Shown here piece by piece: positions 34,530-42,918 of a stretch of 64,000 nucleotides of DNA; the first letter of the stretch is position 1; each line of letters begins with the position of its first letter. The notes under the pieces were generated by a model. The model did no database searches. It was not told the DNA's origin and saw only the letters and a list, made by a program, of their open reading frames with translations. This DNA is from CAZAQV01 sp964487255. Lineage in GTDB: Bacteria; Myxococcota_A; Polyangia; Polyangiales; CAZAQV01. The position numbers were made by a program, and so were the translations under genes. The stretch spans positions 62,001-126,000 of the forward strand of contig CAZAQV010000010.1 of assembly GCA_964487255.1 (NCBI GenBank), given 5' to 3'.

Positions 34530-36527
34530 GTGGATGTATTCGGAAATACTGCAGGCCTTGCGCCCGCCCAAATGAAGGCACTGGAGCGACTGTATCGTCG
34601 CAGCGCGCCGTTCGAAGAGCTGTATCCTCGTGAGCTGGCCAATGCGATGTGTGAGGTCGCTGCGTCGACCCACCGACAAGTCGGCGTGCTCGCCGATCGA
34701 CAGGGCAAGATCCAGTGGGTCATTCTTGGCGATCACTCCCAGCTGATGTTGCCGGACATCGGACGTTTGCGCGGCGCACAAGGTCGCTTTCGAGGCTTGC
34801 GTTTGCTCCACACGCACCTCAACCACGAGCCTCTCACGCGCGACGACCTCGTCGACCTGACACGACTCCGGCTCGATCTTGTCGTTGCGGTGTGCATGTC
34901 CCCCGAGGCAAGACCGCAGACCATCTACTACGCCCACAACGCCCCGGTTGAAGAGGGCGGGGATGAGAAGCCTTTTGTCGAACACGGGCCGATTCCGTTT
35001 GCACAAGTCGATGTCGATGTGCCCGCGCTCATCGCGGCGCTCGAGGGCGAGTTTGCGAAGGTTCGGCGTACGCGCGCGGTCGCCAAAGACGGGCGCGCGA
35101 TTTTGATCCATGTGACCGACCGAAAGGGAGCTGCAAAGGCCGAAGATTCTCTGGTCGAGCTGCGCGAGCTTGCACGGACGGCCGGTGTGGTCGTGGTCGA
35201 CGAAATCCTGCAGGTTCGCGAGCGCGTCGACCCGAAGTTTGTGATGGGACGTGGTAAGCTCGAAGACGTCGTCATTCGTGCGATGCAGCTCGACGCCGAT
35301 GTGCTCGTCGTGGACCGCAACCTTAGTCCCGCCCAAGGGTCTGCGATTGCGGTCATGACCGACCTCAAGGTCATCGATCGCACGCAGCTCATCCTCGATA
35401 TCTTCGCGCAACGCGCTCAAAGCGCGGATGGCCGGCTTCAGGTGGAACTTGCACAGATGCAGTATCTCTTGCCTCGCCTGGGCACGCGCGACGATGGGCT
35501 TTCGCGCCTGACCGGTGGTATCGGCGGCCGCGGTCCCGGCGAAACCAAGCTAGAGATCGGCCGCCGGCGTGCGCACGAACGCATCGCACGCCTCAAAAAG
35601 CAGCTCAAAAAGCACGAGAAACAACGTGTCCAACGTCGGCGTCGCCGACAACGGCGGGGTGTTCCGGTGGTCGCCATCGTGGGTTACACCAATGCCGGAA
35701 AGAGCACGCTTCTCAATGCGCTCACCAAATCGGACGAGCTCGCCGAGGACAAACTTTTCGCGACACTCGACACGCGTTCGCGACGCATTCGTTTTCCGCG
35801 CGAGCGTGAGCTCGTCATCACCGACACGGTCGGTTTCATCCGCGACTTGCCGAGGGACCTGTTCAATGCCTTTCGTGCAACCTTCGAAGAGGCGCAAGAT
35901 GCCGACCTCTTGCTTCAAGTCGTCGATATCTCCGACCCTTGCCACGACGACCATGTGCGAACGACCGAGCAGCTGCTCAGTGAACTCGATCTCGACCAGG
36001 TTCCGACACTCGTCGTGTATAACAAGGTCGACCAGGCACACTCCAAAGTTGTGCAGCGGGCGACCGAACGTCCCGACACGCTCGCTGTCTCGGCTCTGGA
36101 CCGTGAGACGCTCTATCCATTGCTCGAACGCATGGAGCGCATGCTCTTCGACGAAGGACTCGAAACCCAGAATGGGGAAGAGTCGCAGGAAGTGGATCGA
36201 AACGGAACGACTGACCCAGATCTGGACATGCTGAAGGATGCAGCTCGTGTGGTGCTCATCGCGGGCGTCGATTACACGAAGAAGCGTCCAGGTCTGTTGC
36301 AGAAAATCACCGAACGCCAGGCGATCGAGTCGTTGGCCGCGGAGGTGAGCAATTCCGAGGACGTTGGAGCAGATTTGATGATGAGTGGAACACACCTCGT
36401 CTGCTTCGAGCTGGACGAGAGCGAGGTTGTCGTCGAGTGGCTCGCGCCCGACTACGTGCGAGTTTGGGGAGGAAGTGACCGCCGACTCCGCGACCCTGAG
36501 CAGTTTGCTAGCCTTTTGGCCTTGTAG
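34530..36527 (+). CDS. hflX: HflX-type ribosome-associated GTPase with extra N- and C-terminal regions
   Basis: 665 aa, GTG start. The HflX core is unmistakable: VDEILQVRERVDPKFVMGRGKLEDV (about 223-247), GGIGGRGPGETKLEIGRRR (329-347), and a GTPase domain with G1 GYTNAGKST (385-393), DTVG and NKVD. HflX splits stalled ribosomes. Usual HflX is about 430 aa; here about 180 extra N-terminal residues contain HTHLNHEPLTRDD (94-106), recalling a JAB/MPN metal-binding site, and the C-terminal about 110 residues (from about 555) are not a recognised domain. The N-terminal likeness is a hypothesis: HxH and Asp spacing is one residue short of the classical motif. Confidence 0.93.
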   Translation: MDVFGNTAGLAPAQMKALERLYRRSAPFEELYPRELANAMCEVAASTHRQVGVLADRQGKIQWVILGDHSQLMLPDIGRLRGAQGRFRGLRLLHTHLNHEPLTRDDLVDLTRLRLDLVVAVCMSPEARPQTIYYAHNAPVEEGGDEKPFVEHGPIPFAQVDVDVPALIAALEGEFAKVRRTRAVAKDGRAILIHVTDRKGAAKAEDSLVELRELARTAGVVVVDEILQVRERVDPKFVMGRGKLEDVVIRAMQLDADVLVVDRNLSPAQGSAIAVMTDLKVIDRTQLILDIFAQRAQSADGRLQVELAQMQYLLPRLGTRDDGLSRLTGGIGGRGPGETKLEIGRRRAHERIARLKKQLKKHEKQRVQRRRRRQRRGVPVVAIVGYTNAGKSTLLNALTKSDELAEDKLFATLDTRSRRIRFPRERELVITDTVGFIRDLPRDLFNAFRATFEEAQDADLLLQVVDISDPCHDDHVRTTEQLLSELDLDQVPTLVVYNKVDQAHSKVVQRATERPDTLAVSALDRETLYPLLERMERMLFDEGLETQNGEESQEVDRNGTTDPDLDMLKDAARVVLIAGVDYTKKRPGLLQKITERQAIESLAAEVSNSEDVGADLMMSGTHLVCFELDESEVVVEWLAPDYVRVWGGSDRRLRDPEQFASLLAL

Positions 36528-36545
36528 CACTGGCTTCGCGGAACA

Positions 36546-36608
36546 TACCCACCCTCTTGCCCTGGGATCCAAGTGAACTTGATCCCACCGCCCAGTCGCC
36601 TTTTGCAC
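36546..36608 (+). repeat. Hairpin-bearing repeat, copy 2
   Basis: Stem GGGATC (36564-36569) and GATCCC (36581-36586) with an 11-nt loop. Aligns with the reverse complement of 9336-9402 (about 35 of 43 core positions by hand). Only these two copies were found in the window. Confidence 0.65.
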
Positions 36609-36670
36609 AAACCCGTGCTGTGTGCGGATGGCTCTTCCAAATTCCACACGAACCTTCCTCTTGTAGGCAA

Positions 36671-36688
36671 ACGCTTTCCGGAAAGCGT
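36671..36688. repeat. Perfect 18-bp palindrome
   Basis: ACGCTTTCCGGAAAGCGT equals its own reverse complement. It lies in the middle of the hflX-hemC gap. Possible operator or cruciform site; no known motif assigned. Confidence 0.7.
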
Positions 36689-36846
36689 CGTCGGTTTCTG
36701 AGTCGAGGGGGATAATGCAGCTTCGATGCCAACGCCGTGCTGGGAGAAAACAGAGTCGTTGTGAAAGGGACGCATGCTGGGACGCCGATCTCTGACGCCA
36801 GCGAGACGCCAGCTGGCGCGTTTCGATAGCATCCGATGCTGGCCGT

Positions 36847-37818
36847 TCAGTTGAGGCCTTGTAGACGGTCCGCTGCGGCGACGGCGTCGATGATGAGCTT
36901 GCGTGCCCCGGCCTCGATAAGCGCCTGGGCAACGTCACGGCCAAGCTGCGCAGCGTCGCCAAGACTTAGCGCAAAAGGCCTGCGCAGAGATTCTGAGCGC
37001 GAGCCACAAAGGCGCTGGTCTCCGTCGAGCGAGGCGACCATCCCGTCGAACTGTACGAGCGAGCCGTCTTCAGAAAAGCGCGCGTAGCCAGCGATGGGAG
37101 ATTTGCAGTTACCCTCGAGCGCCCCGAGAAAGGCCCGCTCGATCGTGACCGCAATGCGCGTGGGGACATGCTCGAATGCGCTCAGGCGCTCGCGCAGATC
37201 GCTACGCGATGCGACGCCCTCGATGGCCAAGGCGCCCTGACCGACCGCGGGGATGCACCACTCGGGCGAAAGGACTTTGCGTGGTGGGTCGAGTCCGAGT
37301 CGGCGCAATCCGGCCTCGGCGAGCACGATCGCGTCGAAGTCGCCACTCTCGAGACGACCAAGCCGGGTCGGCACGTTGCCGCGCAGAGACTTGAAGCGCA
37401 GATCGGGTCGACGTGCCCGAAGCTGCGCCGTCCGGCGCAGAGAAGAGGTGCCTACGCTTGCACCAGCCGGCAGGTCATCGAGGTCGACACCTCCGGGCGT
37501 GATGAGCGCGTCACGCGCGTCATGACGCTCAGGCACGCAAAGAACATCCATACCATCGAGCAGTTCCGCCGGCACATCTTTGTACGAATGCACGGCCAAG
37601 TCCGCGCTGCCATCCGCCAGGCATTGTTCGACCTCGCTGACGAAGAGTCCTTTGCCCCCCACCGCCATGAGTGGGCGATCGAGAATTTTGTCCCCTTGGG
37701 TGACGACAGGGTGCTCGGCGACCTCGGTGTTCTCGTCTTGGGCTTTGAGTTGTCCGGCAACCCATCGGGTCTGAACGAGTGCGAGTTCGGAGCGGCGGGT
37801 GGCGATGGTGATCTTCAT
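36847..37818 (-). CDS. hemC: Hydroxymethylbilane synthase (porphobilinogen deaminase)
   Basis: 323 aa. Polymerises four porphobilinogens into hydroxymethylbilane in haem synthesis. ATRRSELALVQ at the N-terminus, LAVHSYKDVP in the active site, GTSSLRRTAQLRARRPDL and the cofactor-anchoring Cys238 in EGNCKSPIAGYA are present. HSYKD instead of the common HSxKD(M/L) variant is a minor change. It is the last gene of a four-gene haem operon; its ATG overlaps the stop of hemA (ATGA, 37815-37818). Confidence 0.96.
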   Translation of the reverse strand: MKITIATRRSELALVQTRWVAGQLKAQDENTEVAEHPVVTQGDKILDRPLMAVGGKGLFVSEVEQCLADGSADLAVHSYKDVPAELLDGMDVLCVPERHDARDALITPGGVDLDDLPAGASVGTSSLRRTAQLRARRPDLRFKSLRGNVPTRLGRLESGDFDAIVLAEAGLRRLGLDPPRKVLSPEWCIPAVGQGALAIEGVASRSDLRERLSAFEHVPTRIAVTIERAFLGALEGNCKSPIAGYARFSEDGSLVQFDGMVASLDGDQRLCGSRSESLRRPFALSLGDAAQLGRDVAQALIEAGARKLIIDAVAAADRLQGLN

Positions 37819-39158
37819 GAGCTTCCTTCGGGCGCAGAGCGAGCGGGTAGGGCGCCGTCCTCTTCTTCGGCTCGAGTAGGCCTGCTCTCCGCCTCTGAGC
37901 CAAGATCTATCTCGAGCGCAAACAGTCGTTGGACCGCCTCGACGAGTGCCTCGCGGTTCTCTCCGGGTCGTTTGAGTTCCGTGAGCGGTGCGTGCAGGAG
38001 CTTGTTGACCAAGCGATGAGCCAACGCATCGAGAACCTCAGGCTGTGCGTGATCGGAGCTGCTTATCTTGGCTTTTGCACGAGCGATCTCTTCGTCCACG
38101 ATTTGTCGAAAGCCTTCGCGAAGCGCGACGACGGTGGGCCCAAGAACGAGGTTCCGCCTCCATTGCGCAAACTCCCGCGCGGCCTCTTCAATCAGGGAGC
38201 GCGCTTCTTCTGCGGCCTGCTCACGCTGTTGACGGTTCTCGAGCGCGACGGCGTTAAGGTCGTCAACGTCGTAAAGATAGACGTTGGACAGGTCGCGCAC
38301 CCTCGGTTCGATGTCGCGAGGCACTGCGATATCGACCAAAAAGAGCGGCCGACCGCGCCGCGTGCGCGCAATCTTTTTCATTTCGCCGTAGCGCACGATC
38401 GGCTCGGGGCTCGCGGTCGAGCTGACGCACACGTCGACGTTGGAGAGCAACATGTCGAGTTCGGACCAGGGTCGATGAATGCCACCGCATGATTGCGCAA
38501 GCGTTTGTGCGCGCTCGGAGCTTCGATTGATGACCGTAAGCGCGGCACCTTGTTTGGCCAATAGGGATGCTGCACTTTCCGCCATCTCGCCGGCTCCGAC
38601 CAGCAGGGCTCGCTTTCCGGCCAAGTCACCGAAGATCTGCCGCGTCAGATCGACCGCGATCGATGAAATCGACACCGTTCCCTCGGCGATCGCCGTTTCA
38701 TGACGCACGCGCTTGGCGGCGGAGAACGCTCGCTGAAAACAACTTTTGACCAACGGACTGAGCGGCCCGGTACGTTCGGCGGCGGTCACGGCCTGTTTCA
38801 CTTGTCCGAGAATCTGCGGCTCACCAACCACCATCGAGTCGAGGCTCGAGGCCACACGAAAGCAGTACTCCACCGCGTCGTCTCCGGTTCGTACGTACAG
38901 CAGGTCGCGTAGCGGGGTCTCACTTTTCGAAGAGAGATAGGATTGCGCGGCGCCGATCGCTGATGCGGGGTGAGGGCTGGAGCCGTAGATCTCTACGCGA
39001 TTGCAAGTGGAGAGCAAGACAGCGCCGTGCAATCCCATGCGCTGGATCTCTCGCAGCTCGGTCGACAGCTCCGAGGTTGCCACCGAGAGCTTCTCGCGAA
39101 CTTCGATCGGCGCTGTGTGGTGAGAGAGCCCGACGACGAAAAACTCAGACTCACTCAT
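37815..39158 (-). CDS. hemA: Glutamyl-tRNA reductase
   Basis: 447 aa from ATG 39158; the frame stays open well upstream but runs into the hemX-like gene. Reduces glutamyl-tRNA to glutamate-1-semialdehyde, the first committed step of C5 haem synthesis. VVGLSHHTAPIEVREKL, the catalytic Cys52 in LSTCNRVEIY, VVGEPQILGQVK and the NADPH-binding LLVGAGEMAESAASLL are all clear. The C-terminal tail is acidic and slightly extended. Its start overlaps the hemX-like stop and its stop overlaps hemC (both ATGA), so the three are translationally coupled. Confidence 0.97.
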   Translation of the reverse strand: MSESEFFVVGLSHHTAPIEVREKLSVATSELSTELREIQRMGLHGAVLLSTCNRVEIYGSSPHPASAIGAAQSYLSSKSETPLRDLLYVRTGDDAVEYCFRVASSLDSMVVGEPQILGQVKQAVTAAERTGPLSPLVKSCFQRAFSAAKRVRHETAIAEGTVSISSIAVDLTRQIFGDLAGKRALLVGAGEMAESAASLLAKQGAALTVINRSSERAQTLAQSCGGIHRPWSELDMLLSNVDVCVSSTASPEPIVRYGEMKKIARTRRGRPLFLVDIAVPRDIEPRVRDLSNVYLYDVDDLNAVALENRQQREQAAEEARSLIEEAAREFAQWRRNLVLGPTVVALREGFRQIVDEEIARAKAKISSSDHAQPEVLDALAHRLVNKLLHAPLTELKRPGENREALVEAVQRLFALEIDLGSEAESRPTRAEEEDGALPARSAPEGSS

Positions 39159-39937
39159 GCCCCACCTTGCGCGCGAAGCACGTAACCGAGAAGGACGAGC
39201 AGGCCGCAGACAAAGCCGACGACCGTGCCCAAGGCTGCTCGTCGGCCGCGCCACCCCATGAGCTGCCGGGCGATCAGCACCAGGCCAAAAATGCCCCACG
39301 CGACGATGCCGCCGATCTGCTCGGTCGTCAGGCCCCCGGCCTGGGCGATTGAAAACGCGCCCGTGACCATGCCGATCGTCATCAGCGGAAAGCCGATCAC
39401 AACCAGTCGAAAGCTGAGTTTCTCCATCACATCGAGCGCCGGAAGGCGACGGAACACGCCTGCCACATTGCGTGTTCGAAGCAGTCGCTCCGAGATGAGA
39501 TAGGTCAGCGCCACGGCGGCCGCCAGCGCAAACAAGCTGAGTCCCGCGATGTTCGACCCGATGTGTGCCTCGAGCAGCGCCGACTTCATTTTGTGGGCGG
39601 CTTCCGGCCCCTGTCGACCGACCAAGCTGCCAGCAGCGAGAAGCAAACAAAGCGGCGCAACGAACGCCCCGAGTGGCACTAGCCCTTTACGAAGGGAGAG
39701 TACGAGAAAGGTTGCCGCAAGTCCGAGCGCGACGATCGAGAGCGTGCCGAAGATGTCAAAGATGAAACGGCCGTGAACAACCGCGGCCGCAACATGAACG
39801 GCGTGCGCCCCGACCCCGACTGCGAACACAGCGCGAGCTCCTCGGACGGCGCCCTCGACGCCGCGCAAGAGGTGAACGAAAAACAGGACGGTGGCGATCA
39901 GATACGCCACGCCTCCTACGATGACCGCAGCAATCAT
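39155..39937 (-). CDS. hemX: HemX/CcsA-like integral membrane protein
   Basis: 260 aa with about eight hydrophobic helices. Belongs to the CcsA/CcmC-type cytochrome c assembly protein family (conserved histidines and EAHIGSNIAGLSLFALAAAVALTYL), but I see no tryptophan-rich WWD loop, so the short HemX branch is more likely than a haem-handling CcsA. In Bacillus, HemX lies beside hemA and affects HemA levels; the same neighbourhood here supports that role by inference. Coupled on both sides through ATGA overlaps, with the 108-aa gene upstream and hemA downstream. Confidence 0.85.
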   Translation of the reverse strand: MIAAVIVGGVAYLIATVLFFVHLLRGVEGAVRGARAVFAVGVGAHAVHVAAAVVHGRFIFDIFGTLSIVALGLAATFLVLSLRKGLVPLGAFVAPLCLLLAAGSLVGRQGPEAAHKMKSALLEAHIGSNIAGLSLFALAAAVALTYLISERLLRTRNVAGVFRRLPALDVMEKLSFRLVVIGFPLMTIGMVTGAFSIAQAGGLTTEQIGGIVAWGIFGLVLIARQLMGWRGRRAALGTVVGFVCGLLVLLGYVLRAQGGA

Positions 39938-40260
39938 TGCTCGTTGGGGTCAAACAACGGGCGACATACGAAACCGTCGACTACGTTGTAGGCGTTGTCG
40001 CCGAGCAGAATCGAACCGCTGACATGCTCGGCGCCCATTTCTGCGAGTTGTTCCATGTCTTTGGCTTTGCCGACCAAGCCGTGGGCGTCTGCTTCCCCGG
40101 TTGCCTCTTCGCCGACATACACGCCCGGTTTCATCTCAAGCATGTAGCCCGAGGGGATGAGGATGAGCGTGTCGCCTTCGAAGTCGGCGCGCTCGGATTC
40201 GATCCATAGATCGAGCCGCTCTTGGGAAAGAAACAAACGATTTTGACCCTCGGCACTCAT
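39934..40260 (-). CDS. Conserved 108-aa protein leading the haem operon
   Basis: 108 aa from ATG 40260; a TTG 12 nt upstream is in frame but less likely. Soluble, acidic, with the pattern NRLFLSQERLDLWIESERADFEGDTLILIPSGYMLEMKPGVYVGEE and later VSGSILLGDNAYNVVDGFVC. No signal peptide and no enzyme motif. Its stop overlaps the hemX-like start (ATGA), so it is the first gene of the haem unit and its translation is tied to HemX, HemA and HemC. Family not recognised. Regulatory or assembly roles are guesses. Confidence 0.7.
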   Translation of the reverse strand: MSAEGQNRLFLSQERLDLWIESERADFEGDTLILIPSGYMLEMKPGVYVGEEATGEADAHGLVGKAKDMEQLAEMGAEHVSGSILLGDNAYNVVDGFVCRPLFDPNEQ

Positions 40261-40310
40261 CGCGATCGCCAAATTCTACCACGCCTAGCTTCGCCTGACC
40301 AAGAAGGTAG

Positions 40311-40316
40311 TTGACA
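40311..40316 (+). promoter_or_regulatory. Perfect -35 box before trxA
   Basis: TTGACA at 40311-40316 lies 30 nt before the trxA ATG, in the gap shared with the divergent haem operon. A -10 element at the right distance (near 40334) is weak, so the promoter is tentative. Confidence 0.45.
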
Positions 40317-40346
40317 GTTTATCCTAGGCTTCTTAGGAACAAGGGT

Positions 40347-40676
40347 ATGGCTGGAGACAACGTCCTCACGATCAACGACCTCAACTTCGATAGCGAGGTC
40401 GTCAACTCTGACTTGCCCGTTTTGGTAGACTTTACCGCCAGTTGGTGTGGTCCGTGTCGCCAGATTGCGCCCCTCGTCGACGAACTGGCCGACGAGTATG
40501 TAGGTAAAGTTCGAGTCGCCAAGGTGGACATCGACGAGAGCCAAGCGACAGCCGCCAAGTACGGTATCCGTGGCGTGCCCTCGCTCAAGGTCTTTAAGGG
40601 CGGCCAGGTCGTGGCTGAGCACATGGGCGCGGCGCCCAAGAGCAAGCTCGAAGACTTGATCAAGCGCGCCCTCTAA
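40347..40676 (+). CDS. trxA: Thioredoxin
   Basis: 109 aa from ATG 40347 with an AAGG ribosome-binding site. Cytoplasmic disulphide reductase. Active-site motif WCGPC (Cys34, Cys37), cis-proline in GVPSLKVFKGG and the usual thioredoxin length. No signal peptide. Ends at a long inverted repeat that fills the gap to the next, convergent gene. Confidence 0.97.
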   Translation: MAGDNVLTINDLNFDSEVVNSDLPVLVDFTASWCGPCRQIAPLVDELADEYVGKVRVAKVDIDESQATAAKYGIRGVPSLKVFKGGQVVAEHMGAAPKSKLEDLIKRAL

Positions 40677-40683
40677 ACAGAGG

Positions 40684-40828
40684 AAACAGCGTCATATTGG
40701 CTGGGAGGCAAACGCAAGACAAGGCGGAGCCGAGGAGCCCGCGTAAGCCTATGTTTGAATAGGTGCGCAGGCACCGGAGGCAACAACGCGGTATTGCGTT
40801 TTGGATCGCTGCCAAGGGGATGCTGTTT
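40684..40828. repeat. Long inverted repeat filling a convergent junction (element B)
   Basis: Left arm 40684-40717 and right arm 40794-40828 are imperfect reverse complements (about 26 of 34 aligned positions with one gap, plus two wobble-compatible positions). It begins 7 nt after the trxA stop and its right arm contains the stop of the opposite gene. The centre holds CCTAT/ATAGG as a small inner stem and CAAGGCGGAG. Confidence 0.85.
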
Positions 40829-42770
40829 AGACGCAGCTGCCGTCCATGCACATCATGGACGAGCCGCAGGCCGTGCCGTTGTCGACGTTGCAAGTGCCCG
40901 TGTTGGCGTTGCATGTCATCTGTTGGCACTCCCCGCTGGCGCCTGAGCAATCCACGGCAGTTCCCGCGTCGCAGGCGCCTGCGCCGTCGCACTTGTTGCC
41001 GGTGGTGCACAGGTCACCATCGTCACAGTCTTTGGTGTCGGGCTCGTTTTGAGGCTTACACGCGCCATCGCTGGTGTCGCAAGCGTGCACGGTGCAGTCG
41101 TTGCCGTCCTGTGTACAGGTTACGTCGGTGCCGCCACAACTTCCCGAGCCGTCGCATTTGTCGCCGGTGGTGCAGAGGTCGCCATCGTCACAGTCTTTGG
41201 TGTCGGGCTCGTTTTGAGGCTTACACGCGCCATCGCCAGGGTCGCAAGCGTGCACGGTGCAGTCGTTGGCGTCTTGTGAGCAAGTGACCGCCGCACCCGA
41301 ATCGCAGCTGCCAGCGCCGTCGCACTTGTTTCCGGTGGTGCACATGTTGCCATCGTCACAGTCTTTGGTGTTCGGCTCATTTTGGGGCTTGCACGCGCCA
41401 TCGCTGGCGTCGCAGGTGTGCACGGTGCAGTCGTTGCCGTCCTGTGTACAGGTTACGTCGGTGCCGCCACAGCTTCCCGAGCCGTCACACTGATCTGCGG
41501 TCGTGCATAGGTCACCATCGTTGCAGCCAAACCCCATTGCGCGGTCCTGCGTAGTGCAGCCGGTGCCAGAGTTGCAGCCATTGATGGTGCACTGGTTGCC
41601 GTCGTCGCAGTCCGGGGGCGCTCCGCCGACGCAGGTTCCAGAGCTGTTGCACTTGTCGCTTTCCGTGCAGGCATCACCGTCTTCGCAGTCGGTATCGACT
41701 GGGCGATTCGTCCACTGCAAGGGGGTATTGGCTTCACACCGCTGACAGGGAAAGCCGGCTCGACCCTGGTTGTCGTTGTAACAAACGCCGCCGATCAAGC
41801 ACTTGGTGTTGGAGAGTTCGTTGAGACATTGCCCGTTGGCTGGGTTGCAGCTGTCGCTGGTGCATGAAAGCGTATCGTTGCAGTCTTTGCTCGTCCCTGG
41901 AACGCAGCTTCCGGTATCGTTGCACTGGTCGCCGAGGGTGCAGGCGTCGCCATCGCTACAAGTTTCGCCTTGTGCGAGGTTGGTCCACTCCGACAAGCTC
42001 GTGTCCGGGTCGCAAACCTGACAAGAGTTGTCTGGGTTCGCAACGCCTCGGGCGACACACATGCTGTCGATGTTGCAATTGTCTGTCGAGGTCAAGTGGG
42101 TGCACTCGTCTGCAGTGTCATCGCAGCCGTCGATATTGCAGAGGTTGTCGTCGCTACAGTCACGCTCCGTGCCCTCGCAGTTTCCTTTGCCGTCGCATTG
42201 ATCGATTTCGGTGCAAAAGAGCCCGTCGTCACAGCTCGTACCGAGGGTCCGGTTGCTCCACGCTTCAGCTTCGATCTCGGCCGCACACCACTGACAGTCA
42301 TTGTCGGGATTGGCTTCTTCGTCGGCAAAGCACGAGCCGTCAATCAGGCAGCTTCCCGTGACGATTTCGTTCTGGCAGCCCGCCACCTCATCGCATGAGT
42401 CATCGGTGCAGGTGAGGCCATCGTCGCAGCTGCGTGTTTGACCTGTGCACGTGCCGTTGCCGTCGCAGGCGTCGTTTTCGGTACACGCCTTGCCGTCGTC
42501 GCAAGTCGTGCCACTCGGTCGTGGGTCGGCAAAGCAGCTGCCCCCACGGCACACGCCGACCACGCAATCATTGTTAAAGGCGCTGCAGTCGACGCCGAGA
42601 CAGTCCTCGGACGCGTCCGGGGAGGCGTCTAGGCTTCCGTCGAGCGTTGCGTCTTCACCACCGTCGGAAGCGCCGATCCGCGAACGATCAAATTCGGTAA
42701 CCGCGGAGCAGCTTGCCAAGAGGGCAAAAAAACCAAGCAATGGGACGGGCCGCAAGTAGGAACTCTGCAT
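40827..42770 (-). CDS. Large Cys-rich repeat lipoprotein
   Basis: 647 aa. Lipoprotein signal MQSSYLRPVPLLGFFALLASC (Cys21), then an Asp/Ser-rich linker and about twelve Cys-rich repeats of the type CDDGxxCTxxDxCDGxGxCxGxxxxC, six to eight cysteines each. Such modules are common in myxobacterial surface lipoproteins and probably form disulphide-bonded, extended rods; ligand unknown. The C-terminal three repeats are nearly identical at the DNA level (40984-41481), pointing to recent duplication. No enzyme motif. Confidence 0.85.
   Translation of the reverse strand: MQSSYLRPVPLLGFFALLASCSAVTEFDRSRIGASDGGEDATLDGSLDASPDASEDCLGVDCSAFNNDCVVGVCRGGSCFADPRPSGTTCDDGKACTENDACDGNGTCTGQTRSCDDGLTCTDDSCDEVAGCQNEIVTGSCLIDGSCFADEEANPDNDCQWCAAEIEAEAWSNRTLGTSCDDGLFCTEIDQCDGKGNCEGTERDCSDDNLCNIDGCDDTADECTHLTSTDNCNIDSMCVARGVANPDNSCQVCDPDTSLSEWTNLAQGETCSDGDACTLGDQCNDTGSCVPGTSKDCNDTLSCTSDSCNPANGQCLNELSNTKCLIGGVCYNDNQGRAGFPCQRCEANTPLQWTNRPVDTDCEDGDACTESDKCNSSGTCVGGAPPDCDDGNQCTINGCNSGTGCTTQDRAMGFGCNDGDLCTTADQCDGSGSCGGTDVTCTQDGNDCTVHTCDASDGACKPQNEPNTKDCDDGNMCTTGNKCDGAGSCDSGAAVTCSQDANDCTVHACDPGDGACKPQNEPDTKDCDDGDLCTTGDKCDGSGSCGGTDVTCTQDGNDCTVHACDTSDGACKPQNEPDTKDCDDGDLCTTGNKCDGAGACDAGTAVDCSGASGECQQMTCNANTGTCNVDNGTACGSSMMCMDGSCV
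40984..41481 (-). repeat. Three near-identical tandem repeats of about 165 bp
   Basis: Units at about 40984-41148, 41149-41316 and 41317-41481 (165, 168 and 165 bp) encode 55-56 aa each and keep long stretches of identical DNA (for example the CAGTCTTTGGTGT block). Consistent with recent in-frame duplication. Confidence 0.85.
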
Positions 42771-42918
42771 AGACGGATTCTACCGAGATCCACGAGCCTG
42801 ACCAATTTGTCCCCACCTTGATAATGTAGGGCAAAGTGCTCAAGGTAAGGGTGAGATTGAACAAATGCTCCGTGGCACCCTCGCCTGGCGCTTCCACGCT
42901 GTGTATACCGCTTCCGCC

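Larger units (their letters stand above)
36528..36846. other. Structured convergent gap between hflX and hemC
   Basis: 319 bp with no supported gene. It holds hairpin repeat copy 2 (36546-36608), a perfect 18-bp palindrome (36671-36688), and further dyads near 36800-36840 (CGCCAGCTGGCG and AGCATC-C-GATGCT). ORFs in this gap read Arg/Pro-rich in all frames and look non-coding. Confidence 0.7.

Noticed and set aside
35550..36962. 470-aa minus-strand ORF covering the hflX end and the following gap
   Set aside because: It is antisense to hflX, has Arg/Leu/His-rich composition and no motif; a GC-rich shadow frame.
40984..41481. Three repeated units considered as a CRISPR array
   Set aside because: Units are 165-168 bp, in frame with a lipoprotein gene, with no short repeats and unique spacers.
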